Shown: positions 26,754-40,700, numbered from the stretch's first letter. The stretch: DNA of 64,000 bases from Panaeolus papilionaceus (GCA_015501605.1 JADNRZ010000008.1:930001-994000), one strand, 5' to 3'. Translations and numbers: made by a program. The notes: generated by a model from the sequence alone, not told the origin.

Positions 26754-27447
26754 TATTTAGCAGATAGATAGATAGAAATACGAAAAAGAAACCACACGGT
26801 TAGCAAGTGAGAGGCAGTGACACTGGGAAGAATGTTCTAGGAGTGGTGACAGGTTTATGTAGCAGCAAGTGGCTAAGAAATGAAAGAGGTAATGCATCGT
26901 GGCGAATGTATCAGGGCCTGCAGACATTTGCATTGGGTTCCACACGCGCACGCAATAGGTTTTCTTGTCGTAAATCTACATAGAATCGATTCGATTAGAT
27001 GGTGCACGGACATTCGTTTCATTTTCAGGGTCCGAGGATGTGGGGGCAGAACCCAATAGTGATCTTGGTGATTATAGAACTGGATTGTAGATCAATATAG
27101 AATTCGATACGAGCATACGAGGTGAGGCCCCAGTTTCATCGTAATGAACAGGACGGAAAAGGGCGAGCCTTCCGAGACCCATTTCCGGAGGGTGTGCATC
27201 GGATTGGAATGGGGGTCGCGTGTTCTTGATGGTAAAGAAAAGTGTAAGGGATACACACTGCGCAGTGTGGGGTGGGCCGTGGCCTCGTGCCGATAGATAA
27301 GTGACACCCGCGGCAGATATATAAGAGGGCTTCTTTGGCAGCATTGAGCAGTAATTAAAGACGTTATCCACTCCTCTCTCTCCACTGAGCCACTCTCAAC
27401 AACTCAACTACATTCGAACTTTCGAGATTTACTCGTTACCTACTACA
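26754..27447. other. divergent promoter region
   Basis: This separates a leftward and a rightward gene. It contains the TATA-like box noted below; no other gene is supported. Confidence 0.5.
27318..27325 (+). promoter_or_regulatory. TATA-like box of small gene at 27448
   Basis: TATATAAG lies about 125 nt upstream of the ATG. This fits a leader of about 90 nt. Confidence 0.4.
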
Positions 27448-27862
27448 ATGGCCGGCGCTAGATCATCCAAATCCTTCGAGCCTCGCATTGTTGTTCCTGC
27501 CATTCGAAGGGTTAGTCGGGATTGGCTTCTGATGTGATTGCATCAGAGGGGCTAACGTATTCTGCTATTTCTTCCGTATAGGCCCAGTCATCACCCCTCG
27601 CTGGTTTCCCTGAAGACGATGAGCCCATGACACCATTCACAGAGGACCTCGAGGAATGCGAATTGGTGACGTGGAAAACTCAAACTGTAACCCCTCAACC
27701 TGAACGATGGATGTGTGTCGTCGTTCGACGGGAGAAGCTGCATTTTGCAGTCGGTAGACTGGTAGAAGTCAGTCATGTAAGTGTCTCATATCTCCTCAAC
27801 CCGATGGAGTGTCTGACAAGCCGGGTTTTTTTATTTTTGTGACGTAGGCCCCAAGAAATTAG
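27448..27862 (+). CDS. small uncharacterised protein, 90 aa
   Basis: Three exons (27448-27510, 27582-27776, 27848-27862) give 90 residues. Phase-0 introns have clean GTTAGT/TAG and GTAAGT/TAG borders, and the last exon codes only four residues and the stop. The protein starts MAGARSSKSFEPRIV, has an acidic middle (EDLEECELVTW) and a basic C-terminus. No signal peptide, membrane segment or domain is recognised. The clean splicing and a TATA-like box upstream support a real gene. Function is unknown. Confidence 0.55.
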
Positions 27863-28613
27863 GACACGAACCCTTATTGGTGTACACATTCCAGGACGTT
27901 TTCCTATATCAGCGCTCTACTTTCCGAGCGTTCTATTCTTGAGAGCTCCGGCTGATGCTCTCCATATTTATCCTTCTTATATTTTTGAAGGATTTCGTTC
28001 GAGGTTTTTCACCATGTTGCGATTAAATCTCCACTGGCAGTAGCATTTGTACATATACATACATGCATTGTATTTATAGCCACATTCGGATCGCATAGTA
28101 TCAATTGAAATCAAGCATCGCTAAACATGCCACCGGCAAATTATTTTGTGAGCATGATCGAGGGTGTTAGTCTTATCTACGCTTACTTGTAAAACGATGT
28201 TTTCTCGATCTCTTTGACCCGAATTGAACGAAATCAAGGAGTCGTGGTAAATGATCTAGTGCGTGACAGATGGTGTGAGAGGAAACCTCCCTAAGTAACA
28301 GAGTGTGATGCGTTACTACCAGACACTCACTGGCAGACCACGACTCTCGCAAATGTCCGACGTCCGCTGTGAACCTGTATAGAAGTTTGTTCAAAACACT
28401 TCCACGAGCTTTGATCCCGTCAGCTCTTGAGTTCAACCAGAGTCTCATTTTTATCACGGTAAAGTGTTTCCGGGACATTGCGTGGGTTCCAGTTTCTCTC
28501 ATCTTGACCACACATTGTCAACCAATATCTCACCCCAATGTCATTCAACAGACTATATTGTTGCACTACTAATTGGTCTAAAATCTACCTGGGAAGTGTT
28601 TCATATTATCAGG
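27863..28613. other. intergenic
   Basis: This holds the 3' flank of the small gene and the promoter of the LYR-motif gene. The frame of the LYR gene is open upstream of its ATG to 28464, but that part begins with no ATG-anchored homologous sequence and is probably leader. Confidence 0.5.
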
Positions 28614-29249
28614 ATGGGTCAAGAGCGACGACTTCCTGCAAGTTTCCGAAGCCTTTACCGACTATTTCTGAGAACATCGACTGCATCTGTGTTGCATCAC
28701 CCTGTTGCAAGAGTCAATTTGCGGCAGCGCTGGAGACCTATTTTTAACCAAGGTGCCGAGATGACACTCGATGTTGCATATCCACCGGATACCCAGTCGT
28801 CTGAATGGGTCCACTCTCGTTTGGCCTGCCTCCAAGAATGGAATGACCGGAGTAAGTCGTTCACGACACAATATCAACGTATGTTGTCGAGATTGATTAT
28901 ATCACCATTAGTGGACCGTACTCTGGGACTCCTTTACTCCTCTTGCAAATCTAGAGGACTACCCCATCAATTGACTCGAAACCTATCCTATTTTGTTACA
29001 ACCCAAAGGCAACTCATCATTGCTGAACTTCGGAAGGCTCAACCTTGGCAACCCCACAGGACATATCCGACCACACCTTTGCCGTACACCAAAAAAGCAC
29101 TCGCAGCCATGGAAAAGAAGGAAGCACAGCATCGCTTTCGATGCAACACGGACCTAGCCATCAATGAACTCCTCAGACTGGCAGAAGGCCAAGGGAAACT
29201 GTCGTTGGGGCTCAATGTAGCTCAAATCAAGAAACGAAAAACCCGATAG
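28614..29249 (+). CDS. LYR-motif protein, probably mitochondrial
   Basis: A single exon codes 211 residues. Near the N-terminus is SFRSLYRLFLRTSTASV, with the L-Y-R tripeptide at 14-16. Basic residues and helices follow. LYR (Complex1_LYR-like) proteins are small mitochondrial assembly or adaptor factors that contact acyl carrier protein and iron-sulfur or respiratory-complex clients; which client is used here cannot be told. The protein is very basic overall and ends KKRKTR. I chose ATG 28614 because it sits directly before the conserved segment (MGQERRLPASFRSLYR). The in-frame sequence upstream does not look conserved. Confidence 0.7.
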   Translation: MGQERRLPASFRSLYRLFLRTSTASVLHHPVARVNLRQRWRPIFNQGAEMTLDVAYPPDTQSSEWVHSRLACLQEWNDRSKSFTTQYQRMLSRLIISPLVDRTLGLLYSSCKSRGLPHQLTRNLSYFVTTQRQLIIAELRKAQPWQPHRTYPTTPLPYTKKALAAMEKKEAQHRFRCNTDLAINELLRLAEGQGKLSLGLNVAQIKKRKTR

Positions 29250-30058
29250 TGAGATAATAACTCTGGCTGTTCCTCTCTGCTATTCTGAGGGCCCCTTGCG
29301 TCCTACATGGTAATCATCATATTAAGGGTCATCGGCTTTTAGCCCCATAACTTTGCGGTGATGATACCTGCCTGGTGTGGTCATCGACGCTGCCCTGGAT
29401 GTTCCTGGGCCATCATTAAGATGTTCCGTATTGTGACCGTGTCTCTCTATCGCACATTCCTGATCCTGATCTTCCTCCACCCTCCCGCACCACCCCTTCT
29501 TCTTTGACTACTTACCATAGGGTGTTGAGCAAAAGAGCCAAGTTACCTTCTGCTCGAAAGCCCACAATGTACAGTTATCGGTTGCCCGCATACAATCTAT
29601 CCGATCGTTTGCCCACCAATTAGTGAAATCATCCACCGTCCAAATTACCCTCTGTTCACCTGACATCAGCGATCTCATCTCAATTCAAATGCCTAAGCAA
29701 GTATCAACATCAAAGCCTCACATCGCATCAGGGGCTGTTTCGGTGTCCCAATGTAGAGTCGGGATGTTGGCTTGGTACCCTCTACCCGTGTGAATCCAAC
29801 GGTCAGAAGGACACCATGTCAAGCCCACTACGATGGTATCTGACCGATTCCAGCGTCAATCAAACTTAATGAACGGAAATGGCCAAGATATGGCTCCGCA
29901 GTGGGGGAACTACTCCCCGCGGTATATAAAGTCAATGCGTATTCCGTTTCAGCATTCATTCTTGCCCTTCCCCCCATTTGGCTATCAGGTATTGCCTACG
30001 CCTTCGACTTGAGGTCTTCATTGTTTTTTCCCTTCGTCCATATCTCAGCTTCATAACA
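29250..30058. other. intergenic with TATA-bearing promoter
   Basis: No gene is supported. The right end carries the promoter of the gene at 30059. Confidence 0.5.
29923..29930 (+). promoter_or_regulatory. TATA box of gene at 30059
   Basis: TATATAAA sits about 130 nt before the ATG, in a GC-rich surround (CCCCGCGG). Confidence 0.5.
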
Positions 30059-30966
30059 ATGTCCTCTTCATCGAGTGCTTTACCAACTTCAGTTCCTTCT
30101 GTTGCCGGCCAACCTTTAGTTTTGGCCACCCATCAGTCACAGAAAGGAAAGAAGAGGGCAATTAACCTATGGTTACCCCTCAGTCCGTTTCCTTCTTTTG
30201 AACCGGATTCAGAGGACTGTGACAAGGTAGATACTAGCACAAGTTATCCGATATGGCTTCGTTGACAATTTTTCTCTCTTAGATCCACTATAACACGCCT
30301 GTAGACGCGTTATCTTCTGGACAGCCATCTGCTCCACTACTGTGCTGGAGCTCTAGTGAGAGCTCAGGAAGTCGACTCAAGTCTATCTTTGAAGACTGGG
30401 AAGACTCACCTGAACGACCAAATGCACACATCGTCATCGAAGAGGATGGATCCCAGACGTTAATCATGACGCCGCTCAGCCCGTACTCGCAACCTCCTCC
30501 TGCACCCAAGCCGTTCGACTTTGCGCCATTCTCTCTTAAATTTGCCGATAAGGTCGTCGATACACCTCATACTCCACTGATCTACGAGGATTCTCCTTCG
30601 AGTGCTGAAACGCCGATGACGCCGTACATTTTCCATCGTCCCGTAACTCAATCTCAATCAAAGGATACAAACAAGGTCCTCCTGTATGTGGACACTTCGT
30701 CAATGGCTCTCAATAAGAGCTTTGTATTGTCGGCATCCCTATTTTTCTCTCCCAACACAGGGGTTGAATCAACTCGATCAGTGTTCCATGGGCCAGATGT
30801 TCCATACTCTGTTACAGAGACGAGTCCAATTGAGAGGTTCGGAGAGGTATGTATTGTGGTTTATTTTTAGCACGCTTTATCTATAGCTGACTGACAGAAA
30901 CATGATTACTAGAAACGGTTGCATTCATTTGCTCTGCGCCCAAGGTTCACCGCCTCAATCGCGTGA
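30059..30966 (+). CDS. uncharacterised proline/serine-rich protein, 261 aa
   Basis: Three exons (30059-30226, 30283-30846, 30913-30966) join in frame to 261 residues with phase-0 introns. The protein is rich in Ser, Pro and acidic residues, with repeated short DSP-, MTP- and TP-type motifs (LIMTPLSPYSQPPP, YEDSPSSAETPMTPY) that could be phosphorylation sites. It ends in a basic tail (KRLHSFALRPRF). No signal peptide, membrane span or known fold is seen. It shares small size, three-exon layout and phase-0 introns with the gene at 27448, but I see no sequence match. Function is unknown. Confidence 0.6.
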
Positions 30967-33459
30967 AGGTCACATCCAGTTCCATGGTTTCGTTGAGCCT
31001 GCGCATCAGCAGATTATACCAAGACCGACTTCTTCGTTTTCTAAATGCGATACCCCCACTTTCTCAACATAGCGTCTCCCATCTAACTTCTTCCTTCTTT
31101 TACTCGTCTCTTCTCGGTCTTGTCGGGAAGTCATAGCATTTCCCCTCTCTGATCGTTTCCCCTCCTTTATATTTAATTATTTATTCGTATGTAGTTACCA
31201 CAGCTCTTCGTTCTGTTATTACTCTTGTTGATTCCACAGTAGGTGGGGGCGAGTGTTGCCCCGACTGTGACGATGATGACTTATTTTATTCGTCGCCTCT
31301 ATCGTGTTGTGTACAGCCTATGTACTTGTACGATCTGTATATTATTTGTGCACCACGTTGCTGCGCTATCTTTGTTGCTCTTGTACGATTGAGTCTCGGA
31401 GAGTGCTCATCCGTCATACCTTTTGGCGGATTTGATGCTTTACTGTGGATGAACGTGCGCCAATTCTGAGTTCTCTCAGTCGTACCATTGCTGTAATCTT
31501 TCACTGTTTCATGAGCAGCAGAAATTCAGATAAGGAAAGGCACACCGCAACGAGTACCCTCGAGTACCTCGATATCAGAGAGAGCCGGATCAGTAGCGGA
31601 ATTCCAAGCCTATGTCCCCATCATTGATGGTGGCGCAGTGGCAGTCCCTGTTGAATTGACCGAAATGAGGTCAGAACGAAGATTCATTCTCTCTTGTGTC
31701 GGTCACCATCATATCGCTCTAAATATGCTTAGCGCAGTTTCGAACGCTCCAGATCGGACTCGAATAATGGCTGTAGTTTCTATGGGAAATGAGCTTGTAC
31801 TCTATAGTCAGATCGACATTTTTATGTTTATCATGGAGCTCGAGCTGAACGGATAGAACTTGTTCATGTGACAGAGACTCGGAGGTTCTCTGATGATCAC
31901 CAATCCCACCGGTGTCTGTCATGCTAGGAAGGATTGCCTTCAAACCCGATCAACTATGCCTCTGGATGGCGATGAGCTTTGCCTATCATTTCTGTCTACA
32001 AATACATTCAGCTTCATTCTCAATCTCAATCTCAAGGATACCCAGAACTGATCGGCTGTACGCTCAGTTAAACAGGTAAACGCGCTCTATCTACACACCT
32101 CTTGCCTTGCGCTGGGACACCAATGGGCAACGTCGACCATCGCTTACATTACATATCGTATTCTGAAAAGTTGGCTTTTTCAGATTATGATGGCGAATCG
32201 AGGCGAGATTTATCGGCCTTATGGGAAATGCTTTGCTGTCTGGCCTGCCTATCCCTTAGATTGTTCTGTTTAGTGTCGACCTGATTTTGTTGATACATTG
32301 CGAACATCTGCTTTGAAAATCTGGATTGTAGAGTCTAGTGCGTTGTGATACAAACTTGCCGAATGCCATATCGTGCATTTCAATGAACCTCTATCGTACC
32401 TGCAGCATGCCACATGTTTGCAGGGGATAATCATTCGCAACCCTTCCCCATTTTTCCAAACAACAATTAGCTGCCTGGTTGCAGACTAGGGTCAAAATCT
32501 ACTATATGATCGGTTGACCCCAAACTTCACAGAGTCTGCTTTGTAGGGTACTGTGGTGGGCAACTCCAGCTCCCCTCTACCCAGGCTGACCTTCTCTAAT
32601 CAACGAACTCTGAGTCTTGCCTAATACCCCACTCTCTAGGTCACTTATTCCTATCTACATGCTCCCTTCCCCTTCTCCTGTGTGCTGCACCAGTCATCTG
32701 GGGATGGCTCTTGCCTTCGTGTATTTATTAACTCACACAATAGGAGTAGAATTATCCTTGAATGGGAGGACATCGCTCGGTTAAAGTATGATATGATGAT
32801 TCTCTAATCTGCTTTTATCGCATCATGCCTCTGTATGACTTGTGTAGGACAATTATTTACTCACACAATCTTGACTCCTGTTGGATCCCATTACCTCGTA
32901 CCGCACATCGCTCATTCGCATCACTAATTTAAGGTTACATCAGGAAAGAAGATTAGAACAATGGATAAAAGTGCACATTCCTGAAGTAAAAGGAGCCCAA
33001 AAAGTGCCATTTTTAACCATTTATTGACTTTTATAACCTGAACGTGGTCAAACGTCGCTGATTGGGACGCATAGGTCCGTATTGCGGGGTTGTGTCACGC
33101 TCTAGTCTAATGAATGAATGATGAAAGCGTCCGACGAGCCTGGCCAAACTTGGCCTGAGAAGTTCAAATCCACACTGCGCGGCCTCGAGGCCGATGATAC
33201 ATGGGCGTGGTTGACTTTCTTGGGCCACCTCCACGCACCTCCCCCCATGTCTCTAACCCATCGCTGTTGAAGAGCTGAAGTCTCTACCAGCGAAAATAGC
33301 AGTTTCTAAGACCATATCGTTTGAAACTTTAGTTTGAGGTCAGTAAATGTCTTCAATAGGTGTGGTTAGCCGGAAGGATGATGCAATTCAACCCTTTCAA
33401 ACGGTTTCGGCGATAAGAAAATACTAATCTTTTTCGTTGTTTAGATTGAGGTTCATTGC
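30967..33459. other. long intergenic stretch
   Basis: Nothing coding is supported. Open frames are below 80 codons and lack partner exons. A tRNA-T-loop-like string near 33164 has no matching stem. No repeats were seen. The right end carries the promoter of the coiled-coil gene. Confidence 0.45.
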
Positions 33460-36400
33460 ATGGCTACTGAACTTGAGATGGCCGCGCCATCTCCTCCCTC
33501 AGATGAGTCTAGCACAGAAGGGTGAGTATCCTTCAATATCGTGGCTCGGCATGATGGTGTAATGACGACAATGCTCCTTTCTTTACCCCGAACTCTGTTT
33601 ATGATCAGTCCTGCCCTACGAGAGTTTGTTCAAACCCAAGTCGTACCGGAAAGACAACAAGCAGTCTCTCCGCGTTCTGCCATCTTTTCGCATACCTCCT
33701 TGCGCACTGCACCAATGCCCGGGCGCGCCGACATCATACCCGAAACAAAGGCGATTGTGGCAGCTAATAGTCAGCGACATTCTCGCAGGCATCGGGATAA
33801 TTCAGGAACTGGCAGCAGAAGAAAGCATGAGCGGGATCTCACTCACACCAGCGCTTCCTCCCAGCGGGAGTTAGTCAAGCTACTCATCGACCAAGAGCAT
33901 GAGACATCAAACCTGCGACATGCGCTGGCTACCGCTGTCCAGCGGGTTCAAGCGGAGGCGCAGCGTGTTGCGGCGCTGGAGAGGGAGAAGCAAGACGCTG
34001 TCCAGAGGTCACGCATCCTTGACGAAACACGACAGCAGGCCCAGCAGGAAGCTAGTAAAGCTGCACAGGAACTGCGTGTGTACGAGTTGCAGTTGGAGAA
34101 TGCTCAGAAGGAGATTGAGAGGGCCCAGAATGACGCAAAGGAACTCCAAAGACAAAGGGACGAAGCGGAAGCGGAAGCTGCGAGAGCCAAAGCCAAAGCT
34201 CGTAAACTTCATGAGCAGACAATGATCGCCACTGCCCGGGAAGAGGGTAGACAGTTAGGCTTTCAGGCAGGCTTTGACCAAGCGCGCCGGGAGCGTTTAG
34301 TTCTTGAAGCACGTAAGAAGAAAGCCATCGCTCACAAACAACCCGCCCCAAGAATAGAGGAGGCCCCACCTGCTCAGCAGCCCAGATACATTTCCCAACC
34401 TTCTAGGATACGCACTGGAGACAACGACGAAGATTATGATGACGATGAAGGATCCGTCTCTCGTTTACCTCTGAAGAACTTTACCCCTGTGCATCAGGAT
34501 CCTGGTCCCTCAAGGCTTGCAAGAGAGGAACCTCGACACAGTCGCAACCCACGTTCTCCAACGGAGGATGACTACGAATCTGAAGGAGATGACCCACGGT
34601 TTGCACCTCGCTCGCATCATAACCCACAAAGGTACCCACGGGATCCTCGTGGTTATCCCCAAGCTACTGGACCTCCTCATAGACACCAACGTCCCCCGGA
34701 TCGTCCCCCTTCACCACAAATTCAAGTCTATTCTATTGACATACCTCCCCAAGAGCAAATCGAGCGAGAATTCAACTCAAGGGAAGATCCTAACGAAATC
34801 CTTGCTCGAAGACCCCGCGAGGAATGGGTCACCGCGCAGAAACATCGCGAAATACGCGCACCTCCGCCTCAGCATGCTCGACAATACCCTGGAAGAGCTC
34901 CTCCTCCACTACGGGTTCCTCCACAACAACGACCTCCGCCACCGAACAAGAGCGTTAGCTTCTTGTCCCGTGGCTCACTGAAGAAGACGAAGGACCAGGC
35001 GATGTCGTGGTACCGCTCTTTGAGCCGCAGGAGAAACAGCAACAACAAGCCAACGATTGACCCTGTACCAGAAGAGTCTCCAGCAGCAGTTGCGGCTGCT
35101 TCTGTATCGCCAGCTGGGCCGCCGACATTCCCTGTTCCTCAAGTAGGACCCGCTTTCCCAGAGCCTGAAACTGTACCTGCACCTGCACCTGCACACACAG
35201 CTGCACAAGTTGCGCCCTCAGCAGCTCGTTCTGCCGCGTCTGTCAGATCTCGCGCCTCACAGATGCAGATGCCTGTCGCTGAGCCAGCACCGCCGTCTAT
35301 GCGTGCTCCTTCTCAACGCGAAGAATCCATATTTGGCGGTTCTTCGCAAGCAGCGGGCACTTGGTATCCGCCCAAAACGGCTCCTTCAGTCGCGACGTCT
35401 ATGCGTAGCCGAGATCCTGTTGGCCGTCGACCTACCTCAGTTGCTTCAACAAGTGTCTCACAGTTTGCCCTATTGGCCACTCCTCACCCTGGGTCTTCGG
35501 GCCCATGGATGAATGATGATAGCATGCGAGAACCTTCACAACGCGGTGGTATCCGAGAGAAGGAAAGCCTACTCAGTGTCATCAAGGAGGACAACATGAG
35601 TCGCGGTCATACACCAAGCTCGGATCGTTTCCTTCCACCGGGTGCTGGGACATCAATTGGAGGTCAACCTGCTCCAGGGATGCCTCAGCCGTCATTTGGA
35701 TTCCCGCAGCACCAGTTCTTGCAGCATCAACAGTCTCAGGCGACAATGGACAACAGGGTAAGTACTCGTCATCTTCAACCATTTGGTTTCTTTTCTGATA
35801 GATTAATTGATTTTAATAGAGTGTGCGAAGGGCCAATAAACCTCCGTCTATCATGGTTCCTGATCCCGATGCACCGTTAGACCCAGCAGGTGTCGCATAC
35901 ATGAGAGCACAGCCCGATGTATTTGGCGGCAATGGTGCCAACCTCGCACGCCAACCATCGCGTACATCTCAAGCTACACCAGGATCCATAAAGATTGATG
36001 TCGTCCCTCCTGTGAGTATTATCAGCTTTAAAATATCCTTGTTAGCTACTTATTCGTTCATATTCTATGCACAGTCTGGTGTTCCTCCTCAAGCCGGTCA
36101 ATCACCGCTACACACTGGGAGAAACCATCTCAGTCCTTATCATGTCTTCAAACCTCCCATCAATGGCCTTGGGTTAGCACCGGCACAATCTATGTTATCC
36201 ATGCGTAGCCAGAAGAGTGGACGAGCACAGCCTGAATATGATGGTGGCATGGACACGATGTCGCGACGCCATTCCAAGCAGAGTATGAACATGAATGCCA
36301 GTAATCAACCATCCCGACCTCCTTCATCCTTAGGTGGCGCCTTTGCTCGTGTTGCTGCACCCTTTATGCAACATTTAGAGTCGGCTGGCGGAAAATCCCC

Positions 36401-36752
36401 TGCTCGCTCTGCTCGCTTGGGTCTGCACAAACCTGAAAGTATCGCCTCTTTCACATCCAGGAAGACAGGTCGTGGTCCCATCTCTCTGTATACACAAACA
36501 CCCCGAGCCGCACCCGCACCAGTAGTACCTGAGTCTGCTCCAATGCTCATGGCCCCTCAACAAATTAGGCGAACAGGTTCCAGTAGTTCTCTGAGGTCGA
36601 ACAATTCATACTCGAGGTATAATCCCAATGATTATGTTGATCCTGCTTTCTGGGGCCCTGATGGGCCGAGTGGTCCTCCTGGAGCGCTTCTCGCTGCAGG
36701 TCCTGATCCTAATGGTCGTCGATCGGCTTCTTCAGACCTCTCATATGCTTAA
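33460..36752 (+). CDS. large coiled-coil and proline-rich protein, 1026 aa
   Basis: Four exons (33460-33521, 33609-35757, 35820-36011, 36075-36752) give 1026 residues. A short first exon codes MATELEMAAPSPPSDESSTE and joins in frame to the long exon. Residues about 106-262 form a long charged coiled coil (QAEAQRVAALEREKQ, KELQRQRDEAEAEAAR). The remainder is low-complexity: Pro/Arg-rich (HQRPPDRPPSPQ), a Pro/Ala stretch (PAPAPAHTAAQ) and many Ser/Arg segments, without a folded domain I recognise. Such composition suits a scaffold or cortical/cytoskeletal adaptor, but that is inference. The gene appears intact and ends SSDLSYA. Confidence 0.8.
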
Positions 36753-37710
36753 GTTAAAGTCGTTCCGCCCTTTCCCTTTGTTTCTTCATTTCGTGCTTTG
36801 TTGTTCATGTACCCATTTTGTATCTCTTTTCCTTTTTTCTCTTTTGTTGCGATACCTCACCTCATCTCATTCCTGTTTCTTTTTCAACTTCTATCATTCA
36901 CTTTCACAACCACACCACGCACTTTGTAAGACCTACCCACATATTCCTAGAGCGACATCCCTCATGCCTTTACGCCATCTATCATGATTCATGCCCCTTT
37001 ACTACCCCTAGCCTACCCCTCAACACCTCTTGACATGCAACCTAGGGAATATCTGGACATTTCTAGCAGATTCAAACCTATCGTAGATAGAACTTACCTA
37101 GCGCTTAGTTACGTTGCCTATTCATGGACACTGTCTTTGTTATATTTAGCTACTGTTGTTGTAGGACTTACTTGAAATAAATATATGTTGATCATTTGTT
37201 TTAGAAAAGCGGTGATATGTGCAATTTCGACAGACAGAGATGTTACAATATGTGCACGACAAACGGTTCCGATAAAAGGGCCTGAGACCACAAAGACTAT
37301 AATTACACCTATAAATTTACAAAAATTGTATCTTGACAATCACAACAGAATCGCCGATGGCGATACTAGATATATAGACGAAAGCGAATACGACAACAAA
37401 AGTAAAGAATTGTCGATGGGAATAGCGCAAGGAAAAAGGGGGAATACGTCCAATAATATAGTACACTTATTTTAACTTCGACCTCTAACACCTGGGCCTA
37501 ATTGATGATTAATGTTCTCCGGAAAGAAAGGAGGGCGTGTATCCGAAAAAATGGGGCATAGGTTGGTTCAATAAAAAGAAACAATAAAACATATCAAGAG
37601 TAAACAGGCATATGGGAGAAAAAAACGAAGTGCGAGCGAGAGTCAAGGCGCGATGATGGAAAATATAACGTGGACAAGAAACACTCATCCTCTACCACGT
37701 CTAAATGCTG
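36753..37710. other. intergenic between convergent genes
   Basis: These are the 3' flanks of the coiled-coil gene and the second BTB gene. They are T-rich then A-rich. No gene is supported. Confidence 0.5.
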
Positions 37711-40700
37711 TTAAAGCCCAAATTTCTCTTCTACAAAGCGGTCCACTAAAAGGTCGTTTAAGTTGACTTTCCGAGATGCTGCTGTTCCACGTCTGTTCAA
37801 ATTGGTAGATGGCATAGGAGGTGTCTCCCAAGGGAATATGGGTGATCCAAGTGGAGCTCCAGTTGATTTCGACAAATGAGGTGGTGCTCTTTGACTCGCT
37901 GTCCTTCTTGGTCTAGGCCCACCGACGGGCTGAGGTTGGATAGTCGATCCACTTGTTGTGCCCAGGTTACTCGCACTAACACCAGTCGCAGTTGTCCTGT
38001 TACCGGCACCAACCACGCCGCTCAAACCAGCACTCGACAGCTCATGCCTGGCTTGCCAAACCTGAATGAGCATATCCAGATCGAGCTTCTTTGCATCCTC
38101 GAGCGACGGAGGTTCTTTCATCAAGCACAGTTCCCTCAACGCGTCATTCCTCCATTGCACGATGTCCGAATCGCTGGCACAGTTCCAGTTGTTGTCAGTG
38201 ATGCGCTTGTAGAGTCCCATTCGGTCATATGCATTTGTGAGACGCGTAAGGTGGTGAAGGGCGAGTGCTTTGATTTGTGGCATGTCAAGAGCGACGCTGA
38301 TGGATAGGACGTGTCCCCAATCGTCTGCGGTGGTGAGGTCCGGGGTGATGAGATTGCTAAAAGGCAGTGGTTAAAATAATTTCTCGTTTCATAAACACAA
38401 ACACGACATACTCGGGATAGAAGATAGTCAACAAATTCTCCATCTCGCGGACGGTGATCTCAGAGTCAAGAGAAATGTGTGCCGGTAAGGTGGGACCATA
38501 CTGTGATCTCAGCATTTGGGAATGTTGCTGGAAGAAATGACGATGCACCATATAGCTCTTGCCAGCGACCTATTATGGTCGATAGGTATAAGTAAATACC
38601 ACACATGATGACAAAGAAAAAAGCGAACCTCAAATGATAGATTACCATCCTCGAAGAAGAACTTGGACCTTGTAACAGAAGGTATGATGAAAGGGTCATG
38701 GACAGAAGCAGGATGGAGCCAAGGCCTTGTAAAACCGAAATCTGAAGGGCGTGGGTTCATAGGTGGAATAGGTGGAAGTGTAGTGTTGTTAGATAGTGCA
38801 TAATTATACACAGAAGGACCAGAAACCGAGGGTGGTATAATGGGTGGTACATAAGGAGATGGGAACCGAGGAGGCACGTTCAGTGCATTACCATTTGTGT
38901 TGTTGCTGCCAGTTGGGGTACCAAGAGGAGGCGCGAACGGCATCGCCGACAGAGGCGACAGATGATTCACAGACTGCCGACGAGGCATGTACCCAGTGCT
39001 ATTATTAGCCGCGTACGAGGGTGCATAGCCTCCATTCTTATAGACGGGAGTGTCGGGTAGTGGTGCGAACCTCAGCTTACGATAGGATGTAGGTCGTGTT
39101 TCTGACCATCCAGATGTCGGCGGCGGCGGCGGGTATGATGGCCAAGGAGCTTGTTTATACCCTCCGGCGCTGGTGTACGGATCACGAGGAGGGTCGAGAT
39201 ATGTACTTCCCCCATAATTTGGACTCATGCCCCAATATGTTGGACTCATCCCCGTGTACGAGCGCGGAGGGGGAGGTGCAGTGAGCCGAGCGTCACGCGG
39301 CAAAGTGGATCCTGTATAACATGACGAGAGACGAGGAGTGACACCAGATGAGGGCACTGAAGCAGGTGCGTATCCTGGCATTCCCCAAGAGTGTTGAGCA
39401 GGAGGGGAAGGAGGTCGTCCACCAGATGGCGTCGAGTTATCGTTGATAGGTATCCTCACAGTCGGAGTAGCAGCAGCCTGCGTGGTGACGCCACCTGTGT
39501 CTTTCAGTGAAAGCGATGCAAATGCATGATCGAACGACAAAGGAGGACTCGGGAGTGGTGGGCTGGGAATATAGCTTACAGCAGGTGGAGTGGGCGATGT
39601 TGTGGGCGGTGCTGAAGGAGGAAGAACACAAATAGGCATAGCAGGAGAAAAGAGCCAATTAGATGGGACATCAAGGTGTTGGGGAACAGAGGAAGACTCG
39701 TTTATAGGTGGACCGTAAAACCATGGGCTGGTGAGTCGTTCAGAAGTTGAGGGTAGTGGTGGAAGAGGACGAGGGTCCCTAACCTCCCGCGAGGCAGTCC
39801 TGGTGTTGATGCCATAAGGCAGGGGAGGAGGCGTGACTGTCCGTTCCCTATCGGCAAAGTTGACCCTGTTGGTTCTCTCGCTACGGACATAAGCGTACCA
39901 GGGACTCATATGAGAATGCCGTGCAAGGTTTCCAAAACTTTCGTCATCAGAACGATTTGAATTATCTCGAGACCCAAGTGTGTCAGCGATGGAAGATGGT
40001 GTTGATTCTCGCGACGAGGGGGAATGATATCGAGTAGCTTGTCCGGGACTTTCGGTACGCGTGAGTGTACTGTCACTGTCTTCCTCATTGGTCAAAGGGA
40101 ACCCTGATGTGGCGGGTATTGGGTATGTTGGAATCACTGGAGGACAGTGGAAGAACGCTTGTGAATTGTAACTGCCTTCAGAGATCAATGTCGATGAGCG
40201 CGTGCGAGATCCAAAGGGCGCTCCCTCCGCAGTTGCGATCGGCATGGATTGACCAAGAATAGGTTGCGCAGAGTTGGGCTCTCCGACTCCCGACAGTGGA
40301 GCAAACTTGAATGGAGGGGATTGGGGAATGGCAACATAAGGATAACTGTCAGGCAGTAACGGTGGAACTGATGATCCTCTGGAGGAAGGCAGGGAATAGT
40401 CCATGTAGAATGATGACTGCAGTTGGGGAACAAGGGCTGGAGTCTCCGCGATAGACGTCGAAAACGATTCTGCATGACCTTGCAGTGGTTCGTGGGATGC
40501 TGCTGGGGTATCATCATTCACGACTTGGATGACTCTTTGATCCATATCATCGGAGGGAGGCGATGCGTGGGTGGGGGGAGATCGGGACACAATGACCGGT
40601 TCTGAATCCACCTGAGGATCAAGAGGGGATGGTGTCGAGGAATACGACTGAATTTGGGGGATCAATGGGGGCGAAGTACGATCAGGGAAGAAAAGAGACA

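Noticed and set aside
33080..33190. tRNA-like T-loop string (GTTCAAATCC) in a GC-rich stretch
   Set aside because: The flanking bases do not form a T stem or an acceptor stem, and no anticodon arm is visible.
33626..33874. Overlapping frame in the coiled-coil gene (FKPKSYRKDNKQ...)
   Set aside because: It reads plausibly, but the first exon joins in frame to the long coding frame instead, which continues for over 2 kb.
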